Below, one piece after another: positions 60,803 through 64,000 of a DNA stretch of 64,000 nucleotides. Below the pieces are notes generated by a model that ran no database searches, was not told the DNA's origin, and worked only from the letters and a program-made list of their open reading frames with translations. The stretch spans positions 1 to 64,000 of the forward strand of contig JANXBK010000005.1 of the NCBI GenBank assembly GCA_025057595.1. Reading direction: 5' to 3'. The stretch comes from Thermodesulfovibrio sp. Its GTDB lineage: Bacteria > Nitrospirota > Thermodesulfovibrionia > Thermodesulfovibrionales > Thermodesulfovibrionaceae. The position numbers and the translations under genes were made by a program. The first letter of the stretch is position 1; every line of letters begins with the position of its first letter.

Positions 60803-61298
60803 AGAAAAAATTTATAGCAAACTTCTAACTCTTTCAATTTTTATTTTTGCCCTTTCTGCAATCCTTTCTTTTTCAATTTATCTAAAAAAACTTTTTTACT
60901 CAATGGAAGAGGATATAAGGAATCTTAAAGAGGTAAAAATTAAAATAGATAAAACTGAAGAATTTCAGAGGCAAGTTCAAAAAATTTCCTTTCCCGAGAT
61001 TGAAAAAAATGAGCGAGCAGTTACTCAACTGTTAGATTTTTTATCCTCAAAATTTCCCCAGATAAAATTTAACCTTTCAACTTTCAAAAAAAACGGTAAA
61101 GAGCTTTCCTATGATTTAAGTATAAAGGGTGAAGGAAGTTTTTCTAACTTTTCTGAGTTAATTAATTTTATTGAAATTTGGAAGTATCCTATTTTATTTA
61201 TAAAATCAATTAAAATTAGTAGAAAAGAGAATATACTTGACTTTGAAATCCGATGTGAAATAAAAGTTATTGAGCATGAAAGGGAAAAGAAAGTTTAA
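60780..61298 (+). CDS. MshJ/PilO/GspM-like pilus assembly protein
   Basis: N-terminal TM, coiled coil, ferredoxin-like tail; synteny. Confidence 0.55.
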   Translation: MRLKEYFREKIYSKLLTLSIFIFALSAILSFSIYLKKLFYSMEEDIRNLKEVKIKIDKTEEFQRQVQKISFPEIEKNERAVTQLLDFLSSKFPQIKFNLSTFKKNGKELSYDLSIKGEGSFSNFSELINFIEIWKYPILFIKSIKISRKENILDFEIRCEIKVIEHEREKKV

Positions 61299-61686
61299 AA
61301 TCTCTATTATCTTATTTTTAATTTCATTAGTTTTGCCATTTGCAGCTTATAATATAAAACCACCGAAATTCATTGGAACTACAGAAACTCAGATAGCATC
61401 TTTTCAACTGCCTGAGATTCACCATTTTGAAATTAAAGAAAAAGCCTCTATGAAAGTTTCAGATCCCTTTAAGTTAGCTGAAAGAACACTGCCTAAAGAG
61501 AAGTTATCTTTACCGGTCTTGTCAATGATTTATACTGGTAAAAACAGATATGTGATTTTAGGTGACAGTATTATAAAAGAAGGTGAGAAATGGGGAGAGT
61601 TCAGAGTAAAAAAGATAAATCTTGATAAAATTCTATTAGTTGATAAAAAAGGAGAAAAAATATGGCTAAAAATGGAAAGTTATTGA
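61270..61686 (+). CDS. PilP/GspC/MshK-like protein
   Basis: N-terminal TM and C-terminal small beta domain LSMIYTGKNRYVILGDSIIKEGEKWGEFRVKKIN. Confidence 0.6.
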   Translation: MSMKGKRKFKISIILFLISLVLPFAAYNIKPPKFIGTTETQIASFQLPEIHHFEIKEKASMKVSDPFKLAERTLPKEKLSLPVLSMIYTGKNRYVILGDSIIKEGEKWGEFRVKKINLDKILLVDKKGEKIWLKMESY

Positions 61687-63254
61687 TTTTTTTATTTCTT
61701 TTTTTAATATCCTGTAGTACTTCTTCTCTGCGTAGTGATATTCAGATACCAAAAGTTGACTTACCTGAAAAAAAAGTTGAAGAAAAAACTCAACCAGTAC
61801 CCCAAGATTTTAGAATAGAAAATCCTCCAATTAATCCTTTACAGATGAAAAGAATCTCAGTGAATGTGAGAGCAACACCCCTAAGAGATATTCTTTTAGT
61901 AATAGCAAAAGATGCAGGTCTTAATCTTATTTTAGAGAAAGATGTGGATCCTAACACTCCTATAACCCTTGTCCTTACAGATGTCACTTTACAGGATGCT
62001 ATTGAGGCAGTGATCTCATCGACTGATTACTTCTACAAAATAGAAAGAAATATTCTTACTGTTAAGGCTACCGAAACAAAAATATTTCATCTTAGTATGT
62101 TTCCTGTACATCAAACCTATACAACAGAAGTAGGAGGAGATATTCTTGGTGGTGTTACAGGACAGCTTACAACAGGAGGAACAGCTGGCGGTGGTGTAAG
62201 CACAGAAATAAAAGGAAATGTATCAAAAACTGAAAAATCAGATGATGCTGCATATAAATTTTGGGACAGTATTGAAAAATCTCTCACTACAATTCTTAGT
62301 AGAACACCCGCTCAACCTGTTGGCCCCCCAGCAACTCAACCTGTTGCACAGCCTTTATTACAAACTACAGAGTATTTCATAATAAATAGACTTACAGGCA
62401 CGGTAATGGTTACTGCTACCAAGAAAAATATGCAAAAAGTGGAGCAGTATCTTAATACCATCAAAAAAGTTATGGGCAGGCAAGTTTTAATTGAGGCAAA
62501 AGTTATAGAGGTAACACTCTCTGATTCTTTAAAATATGGAATTGATTGGTCATTTTTAAGAGAGTGGTCTCACGGAACACATCACTGGAGTATAGGAGGT
62601 GGTACAACAGATTTTACCACAGCTGTTCCCTTTACCTCTCCCTATTCTGATATAAGATTCTCTCTTACAACAACAGCTATAAAGGATTTCTCTGTTATTA
62701 TTAAAGCATTATCACAGTTTGGAGATATAAGAACTCTCTCAAATCCAAGAATAAATATTATGAATGGTCAAACTTCATTACTTACAGTTGGAAGAAACTT
62801 CACATTTATATCAAAAGCAGAAAGCAATGTTGCCACAGCCGTGGGAGGAACTCCAATAATAACTTATACAGTTGAAACAAGCAATCTTTTGTCGGGACTC
62901 ATAATTGGAATTGTTCCCTATATTGATGACAAGGGCGAAATCTCACTAACAATAACTCCTGTTATTGCAAATTTGATTGACATAAGAGAGCAAACATTTG
63001 GTACTCCAGGAGCTCAAACAGTAATTCAGCTTCCTACTGTTGACTTAAGAGAATTAAGTACGACTGTTAAAATAAAAGACGGAGAGATTTTAATAATTGG
63101 TGGACTTATAAAGAAGGAAGAATCTCTTGCGGAAAATAAAACTCCTCTGTTAGGAGATATACCAATACTGGGAAGCCTCTTTAAAGGATATGATAGAGTA
63201 AAAACGAACACTGAACTTGTAATCCTTCTGCAACCCCGAATAGTTTCACAATGA
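61662..63254 (+). CDS. Secretin, MshL/PilQ-like lipoprotein
   Basis: Lipobox-like LFLISC; STN-like NVRATPLRDILLVIAKDAGLNLI; secretin signature GEILIIGGLIKKEES..NKTPLLGDIPILGSLFK. Confidence 0.93.
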   Translation: MAKNGKLLIFLFLFLISCSTSSLRSDIQIPKVDLPEKKVEEKTQPVPQDFRIENPPINPLQMKRISVNVRATPLRDILLVIAKDAGLNLILEKDVDPNTPITLVLTDVTLQDAIEAVISSTDYFYKIERNILTVKATETKIFHLSMFPVHQTYTTEVGGDILGGVTGQLTTGGTAGGGVSTEIKGNVSKTEKSDDAAYKFWDSIEKSLTTILSRTPAQPVGPPATQPVAQPLLQTTEYFIINRLTGTVMVTATKKNMQKVEQYLNTIKKVMGRQVLIEAKVIEVTLSDSLKYGIDWSFLREWSHGTHHWSIGGGTTDFTTAVPFTSPYSDIRFSLTTTAIKDFSVIIKALSQFGDIRTLSNPRINIMNGQTSLLTVGRNFTFISKAESNVATAVGGTPIITYTVETSNLLSGLIIGIVPYIDDKGEISLTITPVIANLIDIREQTFGTPGAQTVIQLPTVDLRELSTTVKIKDGEILIIGGLIKKEESLAENKTPLLGDIPILGSLFKGYDRVKTNTELVILLQPRIVSQ

Positions 63255-64000
63255 GACTTGGCGATATCTTAATTCAAAAAGGCATAATAACAGAAGAACA
63301 GCTGAATATTGCGCTAAGTGTTCAAAAAATTACAGGTCAAGTTCTTGGAAAATGTTTAGTTTCACTTGGTTTTGTCACTCCTTCAGAACTTGCAGAAGTG
63401 CTCGCCTTTCAACAGGGAATTGAATACATAAATGTAAGAAACTTTCCAATAGAAACTCAACTGCTTAATAAATTTCCAAAAGACATAGCATTTACAGCAA
63501 AATTTTTACCTCTCACTGAGGAAGATGGATATATAAGAGTTGCACTTACAGATCCAGGAAATATTGTCGCTATTGATGTAGCCAAATCAGCTACAGGCAA
63601 AAAGATTAAACCATACCTTACAGATGAAGAGGGTTTTTTAGATGCTATTGAAAAAGCCTATTACTTTTTAGAGAATCCTACAGAAAAAATTATAAGTGAA
63701 GTCTCAAATATTGTTATTAACACCGGTGTTATTCCTCCGGATAGACTTCCGCAAGTTGTGGAAGCAATTCTTGCAGAAGCTATAAGAAGAAATGCCACAG
63801 ATATTCATCTTCTAATAAATTCTGGTGTTTTAAGTGTATTTTACAGAGTCGATGGAATACTTCAGTATGCCTTCTCTTTACCAAAACAGCTTCATAGTGG
63901 AATAATTTCAAGAATAAAGATTCTCTCAAGACTTGATATAGCAGAGCAAAGACTTCCACAGGATGGCTCCTTTGTCTTTGATTTTCTTGGTAGAAAATAT
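63251..64000 (+). CDS. GspE/PilB/MshE-family pilus assembly ATPase, N-terminal part (truncated by window end)
   Basis: MRLGDILIQKGIITEEQLNIALSVQK...(MshE-N domain); EAIRRNATDIHLLINSGVLSVFYRVDGIL...RLPQDG. Confidence 0.9.
   Translation, partial: MRLGDILIQKGIITEEQLNIALSVQKITGQVLGKCLVSLGFVTPSELAEVLAFQQGIEYINVRNFPIETQLLNKFPKDIAFTAKFLPLTEEDGYIRVALTDPGNIVAIDVAKSATGKKIKPYLTDEEGFLDAIEKAYYFLENPTEKIISEVSNIVINTGVIPPDRLPQVVEAILAEAIRRNATDIHLLINSGVLSVFYRVDGILQYAFSLPKQLHSGIISRIKILSRLDIAEQRLPQDGSFVFDFLGRKY

Overview
AT-rich chromosomal window, probably from a thermophilic anaerobe. Overall gene content suggests Nitrospirota/Thermodesulfovibrio, but that placement is inference and was not tested. It is densely packed, mostly with housekeeping operons: guaBA; ribBA; scpA/moeA; mltG-ispG-rpmE-prfA-prmC; tig-clpP-clpX; ftsEX-envC-ctpA; a split transketolase; polA; metG-ricT-holB-tmk; a giant acyl-CoA dehydratase activase with a UbiD-family decarboxylase; and an MSHA/type IV pilus-like cluster running off the right edge. 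Two tRNAs are present, Arg-CCG and Leu-CAG. No CRISPR array, transposase, prophage or classical defence locus was seen. The most interesting signals are small and absent from the ORF track: (i) a 31-codon bS22/mS38 (AURKAIP1/COX24)-like ribosomal protein candidate with a near-perfect Shine-Dalgarno; (ii) a 26-aa ORF coding an almost perfect (hydrophobic-hydrophobic-Lys-Lys)n amphipathic peptide between ispA-like and tlyA; (iii) a decayed DUF4405-type membrane protein gene with several frameshifts and a nonsense codon; (iv) a nested palindrome over the promoter and start of an MFS transporter; (v) a 54-aa FmdB-type zinc ribbon protein and a 56-aa membrane ORF in the pilus cluster. All calls were made by reading the sequence; no database search was run.
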